From: Oscillibacter hominis
GTDB taxonomy: Bacteria; Bacillota; Clostridia; Oscillospirales; Oscillospiraceae
Length of the DNA: 64,000 bases
Assembly: GCF_014334055.1 (NCBI RefSeq)
Contig: NZ_CP060490.1
Coordinates: forward strand, 186,001 to 250,000
Direction of reading: 5' to 3'
Part shown: positions 51,423 through 59,852 of the stretch, piece by piece
Numbering within the stretch: the first letter of the stretch is position 1
How the letters are laid out: every line of letters starts with the position of its first letter
The notes under the pieces: generated by a model
The model's input: only the letters and a program-made list of their open reading frames with translations
What the model was told of the DNA's origin: nothing
Databases searched by the model: none
Made by a program: the position numbers and the translations under genes

Positions 51423-52607
51423 TCAATTGCTCCTGGCTGCCAGCCGGAGGATGGCCTCCACGTCGGCGTCGCCCAAGGGGACAAAATGGCCCTCATGGAC
51501 CTCCCCTTTGAGCCGCTCGTGTTCCATGATCTTCGGGATGTCCTCCTCCCGGGCGCCCAGTTCCCGGAAGTTGGTGGGCATGCCGATGGAGCGGAGAAAG
51601 GCCCGGAACCGGGCGATGCCCTCCCGTGCGGTACGCTCCGGGTGGGAGTAGTCCATTTCACAGCCCCAGACCCGGACGGCGAACTGGGCAAAGCGGGCCG
51701 GGTCATGGGGCAGGACATACTCCATCCAGGCGGGCATGATGACCGCGAGGCCCGCGCCGTGGGCGCAGTCGTAGACGGCGGAGAGCTCATGCTCGATGCG
51801 GTGGCTGGCCCAGTCCTGCTCCCGGCCGACGCCGCAGAGGTTGTTGTGGGCAAGCATCCCCGCCCACATGAGATCGGAGCGGGCGCTGTAGCTCTGAGGA
51901 TCGGCCATCACCTCACCGGCCGCGTGAAGAACCGCCTTCAAAAGGCCCTCGCACAGCCGGTCCGTGACCTCCACCTCCGGCGTGTTGGTAAAGTAGCGCT
52001 CCAGGATGTGGGCCATCATGTCCGTGATGCCGCAGGCAGTCTGGTAGGGGGGCAGGGAACAGGTAAAGCGGGGGTTCAGGATGGAGAACTTGGGCCGCAG
52101 CAGGTCATTTCCCGGAAAGGCCCACTTGAGCATCCCCTCGTCCTTTGTGATGACGCAGCTGTTGGATCCCTCGCTGCCGGCTGCGGAGATGGTCAGCACC
52201 GTACCCACGGGAAGCGTGGCGCTCAGATGGGCCCTGCCGGTGACAAAGTCCCAGAAGTCCCCGTCATAGGGGACGCCGGCGGCAATGGCCTTGGATGAGT
52301 CGATGGTGCTGCCGCCGCCTAAGGCCAGGATGAAGTCCACGCTTTCAGCGCGGCACAGCCGGATGCCCTCGTAGACCAGGCTGGCGCGTGGGTTGGGCTG
52401 TACGCCGCCCAGCGAGACAAAGGGGATGTTCCCGGCGGAGAGAGCGGAGGTGACCTTGTCGTATACACCGTTGCGCATCACGGAGCCGCCGCCGTAGTGG
52501 ATCAGCACCTTTGAGCCGCCGAAGCGGCGGACCAGATCGGCCGCCTGGGACTCGGCCCCGTCGCCGAAGGAGAAGTAGGTGGGGGAGTAAAATGTAAAGT
52601 TTTCCAT
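51423..52607 (-). CDS. Iron-containing alcohol dehydrogenase (BdhA/YqhD-like)
   Basis: A 394-residue group III alcohol dehydrogenase. N-terminal FTFYSPTYFSFGDGAES and GGGSVMRNGVYDKV, cofactor loop LGGGSTIDSSKAIAAG, and the metal-binding region with HRIEHELSAVYDCAHGAGLAVIMPAWMEYV. This class reduces aldehydes such as butyraldehyde with NAD(P)H. Third gene of a minus-strand operon, 11 bp after a 2-hydroxyacid dehydrogenase; RBS AAAGGAGC. The substrate is not determined. Confidence 0.93.
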   Translation of the reverse strand: MENFTFYSPTYFSFGDGAESQAADLVRRFGGSKVLIHYGGGSVMRNGVYDKVTSALSAGNIPFVSLGGVQPNPRASLVYEGIRLCRAESVDFILALGGGSTIDSSKAIAAGVPYDGDFWDFVTGRAHLSATLPVGTVLTISAAGSEGSNSCVITKDEGMLKWAFPGNDLLRPKFSILNPRFTCSLPPYQTACGITDMMAHILERYFTNTPEVEVTDRLCEGLLKAVLHAAGEVMADPQSYSARSDLMWAGMLAHNNLCGVGREQDWASHRIEHELSAVYDCAHGAGLAVIMPAWMEYVLPHDPARFAQFAVRVWGCEMDYSHPERTAREGIARFRAFLRSIGMPTNFRELGAREEDIPKIMEHERLKGEVHEGHFVPLGDADVEAILRLAARSN

Positions 52608-52618
52608 AAATGCTCCTT

Positions 52619-53584
52619 TTAATAGCCCAGCGTCCGGTCCACCGCGTGGATCAGGGGACGCCCGGTACAGTAGTTTTCAATGTCCTCGCAAAACAGATCC
52701 ACATTTTTATCGCAGGTCCAGCCCAAGGTCATGTCGCCGGAGATATGGGGCGTCAGCAGCACGTTCCGGGCGGACCACAGGGGGTGGTCTGCGGGGAGGG
52801 GCTCCGGCGTCATCACGTCCAATGCCGCCCCGGCGATGCGGCCCGCGTTCAGCGCCTCGATGAGAGCCTCCTGGTCGATGGCGGAGCCGCGGCCCACATT
52901 GAGGACAAGGGCATTTTGGGGCAGCAGGGCGATCCGCTCCCGGGAGAGGATGCCCGCGGTCTGGGCCGTGGAAGGCATGGCCATGGCCAGCACCTCCGTC
53001 TGGGGCAGCACCTCCTCCAGCCGGGCAGAGGGATAGACCGCGTCGTAGGCGGGCTCTCCGGAGCCGCCGCTGCGGTTGACGCCGACCACTTTTGCCGCGC
53101 CCATGGCCTTGACCCGCCGGGCGTAGTTGCTGCCGATGTCACCGGTGCCCAGCACGGTGATGCGGCTGCCTAATATGGAGCGGATGGGCAGCTCCTGGAT
53201 CCACTCCCTTCGGGCCATGGAGGCCTGATATTCCATGATCCGCCGCATCAGCATCAGCGTCACCATGACCATGTGCTCGGCAATGGTGACGCCGTAGGCG
53301 CCGGAGGAGTTGGTCAGCAGGCACTCCTCGTTGGGGAAAATGCCGGGCTGCATATAGGGCTCCACCCCGGCAAAGGAGCAGCAGTACCACTTCAGCTCCG
53401 GCGCCTGGCGGAGGAGGTCTGGATAGTGGCTGTAGAGGATTTCACATTGGCCCAGCTGGCCTTCAGCCGCCTCGGGGGTTTCGAAGAAGCGGACGGTGTA
53501 GCCGTGCCGCTCCGCTGCGGCGCATACTTTTTCCCTGTGGGCAGCGGTGAGAAAATCATTGACCACACAGATTTCATGCTTCAT
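52619..53584 (-). CDS. D-2-hydroxyacid dehydrogenase family protein
   Basis: A 321-residue NAD(P)-dependent dehydrogenase. Rossmann loop VLGTGDIGSNYARRVKAMG, substrate-arginine block VLNVGRGSAIDQEALIEAL, Glu in MTPEPLPADHPLW and catalytic His in LTPHISGDM. The catalytic domain is at the N- and C-terminal ends as usual. ATG 53584 has GGGAGG nine bases upstream and overlaps the end of the FAD gene by 11 bp, implying translational coupling. It might make or use a 2-hydroxyacid feeding central metabolism, but nothing ties it directly to 2-hydroxyglutarate. Confidence 0.92.
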   Translation of the reverse strand: MKHEICVVNDFLTAAHREKVCAAAERHGYTVRFFETPEAAEGQLGQCEILYSHYPDLLRQAPELKWYCCSFAGVEPYMQPGIFPNEECLLTNSSGAYGVTIAEHMVMVTLMLMRRIMEYQASMARREWIQELPIRSILGSRITVLGTGDIGSNYARRVKAMGAAKVVGVNRSGGSGEPAYDAVYPSARLEEVLPQTEVLAMAMPSTAQTAGILSRERIALLPQNALVLNVGRGSAIDQEALIEALNAGRIAGAALDVMTPEPLPADHPLWSARNVLLTPHISGDMTLGWTCDKNVDLFCEDIENYCTGRPLIHAVDRTLGY

Positions 53585-55169
53585 GTTGGAGTACCTCCCA
53601 AATTTGTTCCGCACATTTCATGCCGTCGGCGGCCGCGGATAAGATGCCGCCGGCGTAACCGGCTCCCTCGCCGCAGGGGTACAGGCCCCGGAGGGAGGAT
53701 TGGTACGTTTCATCCCGCACAATGCGCACCGGAGACGAGCTGCGGCTCTCCACCGCCGTCAAGAGCGCGTCCGGCGCGTCATAGCCCCGGACCTTCCGGC
53801 CCAGGAGGGGCAGGGCCTGGGCGATGGCGTCGGCCACAAAGGGCGGCAGGCACCGGCGCAGGTCGGTGTAAGTGACGCCGGGACGGTAGGTGGGCCGCAC
53901 CGCTCCTGGCCCGGTGGAGGGCCGCCCGGCCAGGAAGTCCTCCACCCGCTGGGCCGGCGCCCGGTAGCAGCCTCCGCCCAGGGCGTAGGCTGCCTCCTCC
54001 AAACGGCGCTGGAAGGCGATGCCGGCCAGCGCGTCCCGGCCGCCGCCGTAGTCCTCCGGCGTCACGCTGACCAGCAATCCGCCGTTGATGTTTTCTCCGT
54101 CCCGGGCAAATTCGCTCATGCCGTTGGTGACCACCCGGCCCTCCTCCGACGCGGCGGCCACCACCTGGCCTCCGGGGCAGACGCAGAAGGAGTAGACCGC
54201 CCTGCCGCTGCTTAGGTGGCAGGAGAGCTTATAGCTGGAGGCGGGAAGGCAGGGGTGGCCGGCGTAGCGCTTGTACTGGGCCGCGTCCATGTCCGACTGG
54301 CTGTGCTCGATGCGCACGCCGACAGAGAAGGATTTGGCCTCCAGATGGACCCCCAGGTCCTGCAGCAGGAAAAAGGTGTCCCGGGCGCTGTGGCCGGGGG
54401 CCAGCACCACCTGCCGGGCCGGCAGGGAGTAGAGGCCGCCGGGGCCCTCCACGTCCAGGGAGGCAACGGCGCCGTCCCTGCTGTGGATTCCCACCAGGGC
54501 GTGGCCAAAGCGGATGTCGCAGCCCGCGTCCAGAAGCGTCCGGCGCATCCCCTGAAGGGCAACGTGTAGTCGGTCCGTGCCCACGTGGGGCTTGGCGTCG
54601 ATGAGGATGTCCTCCGGTGCGCCCCAGGAGACCAGCTGGCGCAGAATCCAGCGGTGGCGGATGTCCCGTGTGCCGGTGTTGAGCTTTCCATCGGAAAAGG
54701 CCCCTGCGCCTCCCTCACCGAACTGGACGTTGGAGCGTGTGTTCAGCTCGCCGGTGGACCAGAAGCGCTCCACGTCCTGCCGGCGCTGCTCCACGCCCTG
54801 CCCCTGCTCCAGCAGAATGGGCCTGGCCCCGGCGCGGGCCAGGAGCAATGCGCAAAAAAGGCCCGCCGGCCCGGCGCCCACCACAACCGGCGGTTCCACG
54901 GCGCGATCAAGAGGCGCCGGCGGAAGGTAAAGGGGTTCTTCATAGCGGGAGAGGCGGGGATGGCGGCGCAGCACGGCCTCCTCGTCCTGCACCGTTACGG
55001 CCACCGAATAGACAAAAAACAACCCGTCCCTTGCGTCGATGGAGCGGCGCAGGACACGCAGCGATTCCACGGCAGGGACATGCAGCTCCCGGGCCGCCTT
55101 TTTCCACAGCGCGGACTCCGGCTGGCCTGGGGCAAGCTTCAGCCCTTCTAATTTCAGCAAACGATTCAC
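53574..55169 (-). CDS. FAD-dependent oxidoreductase, uncharacterised NAD(P)/FAD family
   Basis: A 531-residue flavoprotein. An N-terminal domain of about 90 residues precedes the FAD loop VVVGAGPAGLFCALLLARAG; further marks are RSNVQFGEGGAGAFSDGKLNT, VLAPGHSARDTFFLL, GRAVYSFCVCPGGQVVAAASE and the closing LYPCGEGAGYAGGILSAAADG. This matches the conserved family of about 530 residues annotated only as FAD-dependent dehydrogenase. I place the start at GTG 55169, with GGAGGG seven bases upstream; the open frame continues to 55307 but its extra 46 residues are atypical. First gene of the three-enzyme operon. Confidence 0.88.
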   Translation of the reverse strand: MNRLLKLEGLKLAPGQPESALWKKAARELHVPAVESLRVLRRSIDARDGLFFVYSVAVTVQDEEAVLRRHPRLSRYEEPLYLPPAPLDRAVEPPVVVGAGPAGLFCALLLARAGARPILLEQGQGVEQRRQDVERFWSTGELNTRSNVQFGEGGAGAFSDGKLNTGTRDIRHRWILRQLVSWGAPEDILIDAKPHVGTDRLHVALQGMRRTLLDAGCDIRFGHALVGIHSRDGAVASLDVEGPGGLYSLPARQVVLAPGHSARDTFFLLQDLGVHLEAKSFSVGVRIEHSQSDMDAAQYKRYAGHPCLPASSYKLSCHLSSGRAVYSFCVCPGGQVVAAASEEGRVVTNGMSEFARDGENINGGLLVSVTPEDYGGGRDALAGIAFQRRLEEAAYALGGGCYRAPAQRVEDFLAGRPSTGPGAVRPTYRPGVTYTDLRRCLPPFVADAIAQALPLLGRKVRGYDAPDALLTAVESRSSSPVRIVRDETYQSSLRGLYPCGEGAGYAGGILSAAADGMKCAEQIWEVLQHEA

Positions 55170-55605
55170 CAGCTTTCCCTCCGCCCTCGCGGAGAACATC
55201 ATGTATTCAGACGCCCTGTCCCTATTCAGGGCGTGGAAGTCCACAGCAAGTATATCATAAGATGGAGGCGCTGTCTTCCTTGGGCGCTTTATTTTTTTCA
55301 GTGACATGTGCGCCTGCCGCGTGATTGGTTTTCTGTTTCAGTAGTATGCAATTCCAGCAAAATCCAATGGTATTTTGAAAAATGTTCACAGAACGGTTAT
55401 AATTTGACGCCTGATTTTAAAGTCCATTTAAGATACCCCGGCTATACTGCGCTCAGCAGATGTGAAAAGGAATTCGAAATATTGGAAGAAAAGACCCTCA
55501 AGCAAAAATTCAAATAATCCAACAGCATTTTTCATACTTTGGACATAAAGAGCCGATATACTGAGTCCCAATGTGAGGGACTCGTTACACAAGGAGGAAT
55601 CAGTT
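55170..55605. other. 436 bp divergent intergenic region with the htrA leader
   Basis: Holds the start regions of the minus-strand redox operon and of htrA. On plus a good promoter lies at 55375-55403, leaving a leader of about 195 bases before htrA with extra TATACT-like boxes (about 55444 and 55557). A 69-codon open frame crosses it but has no RBS and no recognisable protein. AT content is higher than in the neighbourhood. Confidence 0.6.
55375..55403 (+). promoter_or_regulatory. Sigma-A promoter upstream of htrA
   Basis: TTGAAA (55375-55380), 17 bp spacer, TATAAT (55398-55403). Confidence 0.75.
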
Positions 55606-56958
55606 ATGTATAACGACGAACACAACCTGTACCATTACACTTACCGCAAGGACGGTACCGAACATACCGCAGAAGCCCCCACCGCCGGACCGGCGGTCTA
55701 CCGCGAACCCTGGGAGGCAAAGCCCGAACGCAAAAAGAAAAGCCGCGCCGGGCTCAAAATCGCGGCGCTGGCCCTGAGCTGTGCCCTGCTGGGCGGCGCC
55801 GCCGGCGCGGGCGTGATGTGGGGCGTCAGCCGCGGCGGCGACGAAGTCAATGTCCAGATGAGCACCCGCACCCCGGTGAAGGTCAACAAAGTGTCGGTGG
55901 ACGGGCAGAAGCTTCTCTCCGACGCAGAGAACTACGCCGCCAACGTCAACAGCGCCGTGTCCATCAACTCCTCTGCCGCCAGCACCAACATCTTTGGTCA
56001 GGTGGTGGAGAGCGCATCCTCCGGCAGCGGCTTTATCATCTCCCAGGATGGATACATCGTCACCAACCACCACGTGATCAACGGAGCCACCTCCGTGAAG
56101 GTGACGCTGTACTCCGGTGAAACCTACGACGCCACGGTCATCGGCGGCGATGAGGACTACGATATCGCCGTGCTGAAGATCAACGCCACCGGACTGCAGA
56201 GCGTTGTTTTGGGCGACAGCGACAGCCTGAATGTGGGCGACCATGTACTGGCCGTGGGCAACCCCTTGGGTGAACTGACCTTCTCCATGAGCGGCGGCAT
56301 GGTGTCCAGCGTGAACCGCGCCATCAACGTGGATGGCACGCCCTTCAACATGATCCAGACCGACGCCTCCATCAACCCCGGCAACTCCGGCGGCCCGCTG
56401 TTCAACGAGTACGGCGAGGTGGTGGGCATCGTCTCCGCCAAATACTCCTCTTACTCCTCCGAGTCGGTGGAGGGCCTGGGCTTTGCGATTCCCATCAACG
56501 ATGTTTGGGCCATGATCGAGGACATCATGACCAACGGCTATGTGACCAACAAGCCCTATCTGGGCGCCACTGTGGGCACCATGAACGCGGCCATGGCCCA
56601 GCAGACCAATCTGACCGAGGGCGTCTACGTCTACTCCGTGGAGCCTGGCGGCGCCGCTGAGAAGGCCGGGCTGCAGGTGGGCGACGTCATCACCGCCATC
56701 GACGGCAGGACCATCGCTTCCCTGGAGGACCTGACCGCCGCTAAGAAGGGCTACGCCGCCGGCGACACCACCGCCGTGACGGTGTTCCGGGGCGGAGAGG
56801 ACATTGAGCTCCAGTTGACCTTTGGCACCCTGCCGGATAATCAGGACAATCAGCACGATGCCACCACCAGCGCCACCCAGGATCAGACCGGCGGCTATCC
56901 CGGCGACCTGTTTGACTACTTTTTCGGCTCCCGCCCGGGCAGCGGGACTGCCGCGTAA
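55606..56958 (+). CDS. htrA: HtrA/DegP-type membrane-anchored serine protease
   Basis: A 450-residue protease that degrades or refolds misfolded exported proteins. A hydrophilic cytoplasmic N-terminus of about 48 residues, one membrane helix (LKIAALALSCALLGGAAGAGV, in two parts), a trypsin-like domain with His156 (VTNHHVI), Asp186 (DEDYDIAVLK) and Ser261 (NPGNSGGPL), and a PDZ domain (about 330-425: GVYVYSVEPGGAAEKAGLQVGDVITAIDG). Ends in a Gln/Asp-rich tail. ATG 55606 follows AAGGAGG. Similar to clostridial and Bacillus HtrA. Single gene with terminator. Confidence 0.95.
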   Translation: MYNDEHNLYHYTYRKDGTEHTAEAPTAGPAVYREPWEAKPERKKKSRAGLKIAALALSCALLGGAAGAGVMWGVSRGGDEVNVQMSTRTPVKVNKVSVDGQKLLSDAENYAANVNSAVSINSSAASTNIFGQVVESASSGSGFIISQDGYIVTNHHVINGATSVKVTLYSGETYDATVIGGDEDYDIAVLKINATGLQSVVLGDSDSLNVGDHVLAVGNPLGELTFSMSGGMVSSVNRAINVDGTPFNMIQTDASINPGNSGGPLFNEYGEVVGIVSAKYSSYSSESVEGLGFAIPINDVWAMIEDIMTNGYVTNKPYLGATVGTMNAAMAQQTNLTEGVYVYSVEPGGAAEKAGLQVGDVITAIDGRTIASLEDLTAAKKGYAAGDTTAVTVFRGGEDIELQLTFGTLPDNQDNQHDATTSATQDQTGGYPGDLFDYFFGSRPGSGTAA

Positions 56959-57063
56959 CGCGCACTCCGGCCGTATCCCCGAATGAGCGGTCTCGCGGCA
57001 ACAGCTGCGAACAGGCAAGCCCGCTCCTTGCCACGGGGCGTACCGGCGGTACACATAGATATG

Positions 57064-57096
57064 AAAAGGCACACCGTTTTACGGTGTGCCTTTTTT
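57064..57096. terminator. Terminator between htrA and the convergent XRE gene
   Basis: A 14 bp stem AAAAGGCACACCGT / ACGGTGTGCCTTTT (57064-57077, 57081-57094), followed by T; A-rich on the other side so it can serve both directions. Confidence 0.88.
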
Positions 57097-57101
57097 GCGC
57101 C

Positions 57102-57299
57102 TCACTCCTCCGGCAGACGGAAAAGCTCCTCCACCGTGGTGTTCAGCAGCCGGGCCAGGCGCATGGCCAGGCCCAGCGTGGGGTCGTATTTGTTGTTTTC
57201 AATGGCGTTGATGGTCTGGCGGGTGACGCCCAGGCGCTCCGCCAGGTCCTCCTGCCGCAGCCCCGCGGCCTTGCGCAGCATCCGGATGCTGTTTTCCAT
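57102..57299 (-). CDS. Small XRE-family helix-turn-helix regulator
   Basis: A 65-residue protein that is just an HTH_3 domain: IRMLRKAAGLRQEDLAERLGVTRQTINAIENNKYDPTLGLAMRLARLL, with a short acidic tail. This YozG/YgzD-like type usually accompanies a small membrane protein gene, as here (4 bp gap). Probably represses its own operon through the sites at 57615-57638. Confidence 0.93.
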   Translation of the reverse strand: MENSIRMLRKAAGLRQEDLAERLGVTRQTINAIENNKYDPTLGLAMRLARLLNTTVEELFRLPEE

Positions 57300-57303
57300 C
57301 TCC

Positions 57304-57600
57304 CTACAGCCTCTGCAGCCACATCAACGCGCCGCCCAGGAGGAGAACGCCGGCCGCAGCCGCAAGATACCCCACAAGGCCACGCCTGCCCTCCTCGTCT
57401 CCGACCCGCCATTTCCCGATCTGCACGGCGACAAGGTACAGGAGGTTCTGCAGCACCAGCAGGTACATGGGGCCTGTGAAGTGCCCGGTCCGTGCACGGT
57501 CCCACACGCCCCACACCAACAGCACCGCCACGTCGAACGCCCATGCCCACTTCATGGCGGAGAGCTCAATGTGCAGTTGCATTTCATCTGATTTTTTCAT
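57304..57600 (-). CDS. Small membrane protein paired with XRE regulator
   Basis: A 98-residue protein with three predicted helices (AWAFDVAVLLVWGVW, MYLLVLQNLLYLVAVQIG, LVGYLAAAAGVLLLGGALMWL). ATG 57600 is chosen because GGGGAGG lies seven bases upstream and the promoter is just before; the longer open frame runs through that promoter. No family name known to me with certainty. First gene of the two-gene unit with the XRE regulator. Confidence 0.8.
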   Translation of the reverse strand: MKKSDEMQLHIELSAMKWAWAFDVAVLLVWGVWDRARTGHFTGPMYLLVLQNLLYLVAVQIGKWRVGDEEGRRGLVGYLAAAAGVLLLGGALMWLQRL

Positions 57601-57614
57601 AGAGTTTCCTCCCC

Positions 57615-57638
57615 AAATGTAAAGTATTTTTGACATTT
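57615..57638. promoter_or_regulatory. Inverted repeat, candidate operator of the XRE unit
   Basis: AAATGT (57615-57620) and its inverse ACATTT (57633-57638) lie between the -10 and the RBS. TTTACATTT recurs upstream at about 57676. Binding by the XRE regulator is inferred. Confidence 0.45.
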
Positions 57639-57640
57639 GC

Positions 57641-57669
57641 AGTGTACCTCCAATTTCAATCAATGTCAA
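57641..57669 (-). promoter_or_regulatory. Sigma-A promoter of the membrane protein/XRE unit
   Basis: On minus TTGACA (57669-57664), 17 bp spacer, TACACT (57646-57641). Confidence 0.85.
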
Positions 57670-57692
57670 CAGTTTTTTACATTTTCTTTTCC

Positions 57693-57721
57693 TTGCACTT
57701 TTCCTGTGCGGATGATACAAT
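57693..57721 (+). promoter_or_regulatory. Sigma-A promoter of ychF
   Basis: TTGCAC (57693-57698), 17 bp spacer, TACAAT (57716-57721), back to back with the XRE promoter. Confidence 0.83.
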
Positions 57722-57757
57722 AATAAGTCGAAAATACGGCAAAGGAGATTTGCTTCT

Positions 57758-58849
57758 ATGAAATTAGGTATCGTGGGCCTGCCCAACGTGGGCAAGAGCA
57801 CCCTGTTCAACGCCATCACCAACGCCGGGGCGGAGAGCGCCAACTACCCCTTCTGCACCATTGATCCCAATGTGGGCATGGTGGCGGTGCCCGATGAGCG
57901 GCTGGACAAGCTGGCGGAGATGTACCAGCCGGACAAAAAGACCCCGGCGGTCATCGAGTTTGTGGACATCGCGGGCCTTGTGAAGGGCGCCTCCAAGGGC
58001 GAGGGCCTGGGCAACAAGTTCCTGGCCAACATCCGGGAGACCGACGCCATCATCCACGTGGTGCGCTGCTTTGACGATGAAAACGTCATCCATGTGGAGG
58101 GCACCACGGATCCCCGCCGGGACATCGACATCATCAACATGGAGCTGGTGATGGCGGACCTGGAGATGGTGCAGCGCCGGGTGGACAAGGCGACAAAGGC
58201 CATGAAGGGTGACAAGAAGTTTGCCCATGAGGTGGAGCTGTTCACCGCGCTCCAAAAGCACCTGGACGAGGGCAATCTGGCCCGGACCTTCCAGTGCAGC
58301 GAGGAGGACAGGGGACTGCTGGCCACATCGGACCTTCTGACGCTCAAGCCTGTGATCTACGCCGCCAACACCGACGAGGAGGGCTTCACCCACCTGGAGG
58401 AGAACGGCTATTATCAGCAGGTGCGCTCCATCGCCCAGGCCGAGGGGGCCCAGGTGCTGCCCATCTGCGCCAAGCTGGAGCAGGATATCGCCGAACTGGA
58501 GGGCGAGGAGAAGCAGCTCTTTTTGGAGGAGTTAGGGGTGGAGGAGTCCGGCCTGGACCGGCTCATCAAGTGCTCCTACGCCCTGCTGGGCCTGATCTCC
58601 TTTTTGACCTACGGCAAGGACGAGTGCCGGGCCTGGACCATCCGCAAGGGCACCAAGGCGCCCCAGGCCGCGGGGAAGATCCACTCCGACATCGAGCGGG
58701 GCTTCATCCGGGCGGAGGTCATCGCCTATGACGACATGCTCCAGTGCGGCAGTGTCAACGCGGCCAAGGAAAAGGGCCTGCTGCGCAGCGAGGGCAAGGA
58801 GTACGTGGTGCAGGACGGCGATATGATCTACTTCCGCTTCAACGTCTGA
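57758..58849 (+). CDS. ychF: Ribosome-associated ATPase/GTPase YchF (Obg family)
   Basis: A 363-residue P-loop NTPase that binds ribosomes and is linked to translation start fidelity and oxidative stress. G1 [15 protein letters not shown], switch region [15 protein letters not shown]3 [18 protein letters not shown]4 YAANTDEE instead of NKxD (the reason YchF prefers ATP), helical insert, and C-terminal TGS domain ([32 protein letters not shown]). Full length. AAAGGAG precedes the ATG. Confidence 0.97.
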   Translation: MKLGIVGLPNVGKSTLFNAITNAGAESANYPFCTIDPNVGMVAVPDERLDKLAEMYQPDKKTPAVIEFVDIAGLVKGASKGEGLGNKFLANIRETDAIIHVVRCFDDENVIHVEGTTDPRRDIDIINMELVMADLEMVQRRVDKATKAMKGDKKFAHEVELFTALQKHLDEGNLARTFQCSEEDRGLLATSDLLTLKPVIYAANTDEEGFTHLEENGYYQQVRSIAQAEGAQVLPICAKLEQDIAELEGEEKQLFLEELGVEESGLDRLIKCSYALLGLISFLTYGKDECRAWTIRKGTKAPQAAGKIHSDIERGFIRAEVIAYDDMLQCGSVNAAKEKGLLRSEGKEYVVQDGDMIYFRFNV

Positions 58850-59067
58850 TGGGCGGCGCTATGGAACAGGGTGACCGGGAACGGCTGGAGCGCTACGACC
58901 GGATGTACCGGGACCTGCTGAAGGAGCTGGACGGAATTCTCCGCCAGCAGGAGGAGCTGAAGGCGGCCGGGCGGGTTAAGTCCGTCACCTATCAGCAGCT
59001 TTTGGCCAATAAGCTCACCGTGCAGAATCTGATCGGCCGTTTTGAGATATACGGCATTGGGAAATGA
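58849..59067 (+). CDS. Small conserved-looking helical protein downstream of ychF
   Basis: A 72-residue, highly charged protein likely made of two helices (RERLERYDRMYRDLLKELDGILRQQEELKAAG and TYQQLLANKLTVQNLIGRFEIYG). ATG 58849 overlaps the ychF stop (TGATG); ATG 58861 four codons later is the alternative. Neither has a clear RBS, so translation is probably coupled to ychF. No family recognised. The composition and the terminator right after it support a real gene. Confidence 0.65.
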   Translation: MGGAMEQGDRERLERYDRMYRDLLKELDGILRQQEELKAAGRVKSVTYQQLLANKLTVQNLIGRFEIYGIGK

Positions 59068-59070
59068 CGA

Positions 59071-59098
59071 AAGGCTCCGCTGTCAGCGGAGCCTTTTG
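59071..59098 (+). terminator. Terminator of the ychF operon
   Basis: An 11 bp stem AAGGCTCCGCT / AGCGGAGCCTT (59071-59081, 59085-59095) with a three-base loop and a short T run. Confidence 0.8.
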
Positions 59099-59129
59099 AG
59101 CCTTTTGAAAAAGCAGGGAGGAGAGAAGC

Positions 59130-59738
59130 ATGACAGAAAGGGAACGGATGATTGCGGGGCTGCCCTACCGGCCCTGGGTGGGCGGCCTTGCGGAGGACCG
59201 TTTGGCCTGCAAAGAGGTGATCCACCGCTTCAACCACATGGAGCCCTCCCGGCGGAGTGAGGCCATGGAGCTGCTCAAGGGCCTTTTTGCCCGGGCGGGG
59301 GAGCACTTCACGGTGGAGGCGCCCTTCCACTGCGACTACGGGTACAACATCTCTGTGGGCGACTACTTCTTCGCCAACTACAATCTGGTGATTTTGGACA
59401 TTGCGCCCGTCACCATCGGCAGCCATGTGCTGATGGGGCCCAATGTGGCCCTCTACACCGCCGGACACCCCATCCACCCGGAGAGCCGGAACACCGGCTA
59501 TGAGTATGGCGCGCCCGTCACCGTGGGGGACAATGCGTGGATCGGCGGGAACACGGTGCTCCTGCCTGGCGCCACCATTGGAGAAGGCGCGGTGATCGGG
59601 GCCGGCAGCGTGGTATCAGGGGACATTCCCGCCCGCACCATCGCCGTGGGCAACCCGTGCCGGGTGGTGCGGCAGATCACGGAGGAAGATCGGAGGTACT
59701 ACCGCCAAGACAGGGAATTTGACGTTCCGCTGGATTGA
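59130..59738 (+). CDS. Maltose/galactoside O-acetyltransferase family protein
   Basis: A 202-residue left-handed beta-helix acetyltransferase (Maa/LacA/NodL type) using acetyl-CoA on sugars. N-terminal MAC domain (MIAGLPYRPWVGGLAEDRLACKEVIHRFN), hexapeptide repeats from about residue 75, and catalytic His in LYTAGHPIHPESR; the closing TVLLPGATIGEGAVIGAGSVVSGDIPARTIAVGNPCRVVR is typical. Good RBS GGGAGGAG. Single gene with its own palindromic terminator. True acceptor sugar unknown. Confidence 0.94.
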   Translation: MTERERMIAGLPYRPWVGGLAEDRLACKEVIHRFNHMEPSRRSEAMELLKGLFARAGEHFTVEAPFHCDYGYNISVGDYFFANYNLVILDIAPVTIGSHVLMGPNVALYTAGHPIHPESRNTGYEYGAPVTVGDNAWIGGNTVLLPGATIGEGAVIGAGSVVSGDIPARTIAVGNPCRVVRQITEEDRRYYRQDREFDVPLD

Positions 59739-59770
59739 CAAAGGGTCGTCCCATATGGGACGACCCTTTG
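59739..59770. terminator. Palindromic terminator after the acetyltransferase gene
   Basis: A 14 bp stem CAAAGGGTCGTCCC / GGGACGACCCTTTG (59739-59752, 59757-59770) with ATAT loop, 1 bp after the stop. Confidence 0.78.
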
Positions 59771-59797
59771 TCAATAAATTAAAAATAATATTTCATA

Positions 59798-59826
59798 TTG
59801 ACTTTCATAAAATTAAAGTATATATT
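59798..59826 (+). promoter_or_regulatory. Sigma-A promoter of the DUF2089-membrane protein operon
   Basis: TTGACT (59798-59803), 17 bp spacer, TATATT (59821-59826), set in a very AT-rich stretch. Confidence 0.78.
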
Positions 59827-59839
59827 TAATATTATGAAA
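59803..59839. promoter_or_regulatory. Long palindrome overlapping the promoter
   Basis: TTTCATAAAATTAAA (59803-59817) and TTTAATATTATGAAA (59825-59839) are inverse repeats with 14 of 15 matches and a seven-base centre. The dyad covers the spacer and -10; a further TTTCATA lies at 59791. A repressor bound here would block the promoter; the DUF2089 protein encoded next is the obvious candidate. Confidence 0.75.
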
Positions 59840-59852
59840 GAGGGGGATGGGG

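Noticed and set aside
55308..55517. 69-codon open frame between the FAD gene and htrA
   Set aside because: No RBS, contains the htrA promoter itself, and its protein resembles nothing known; treated as leader DNA.
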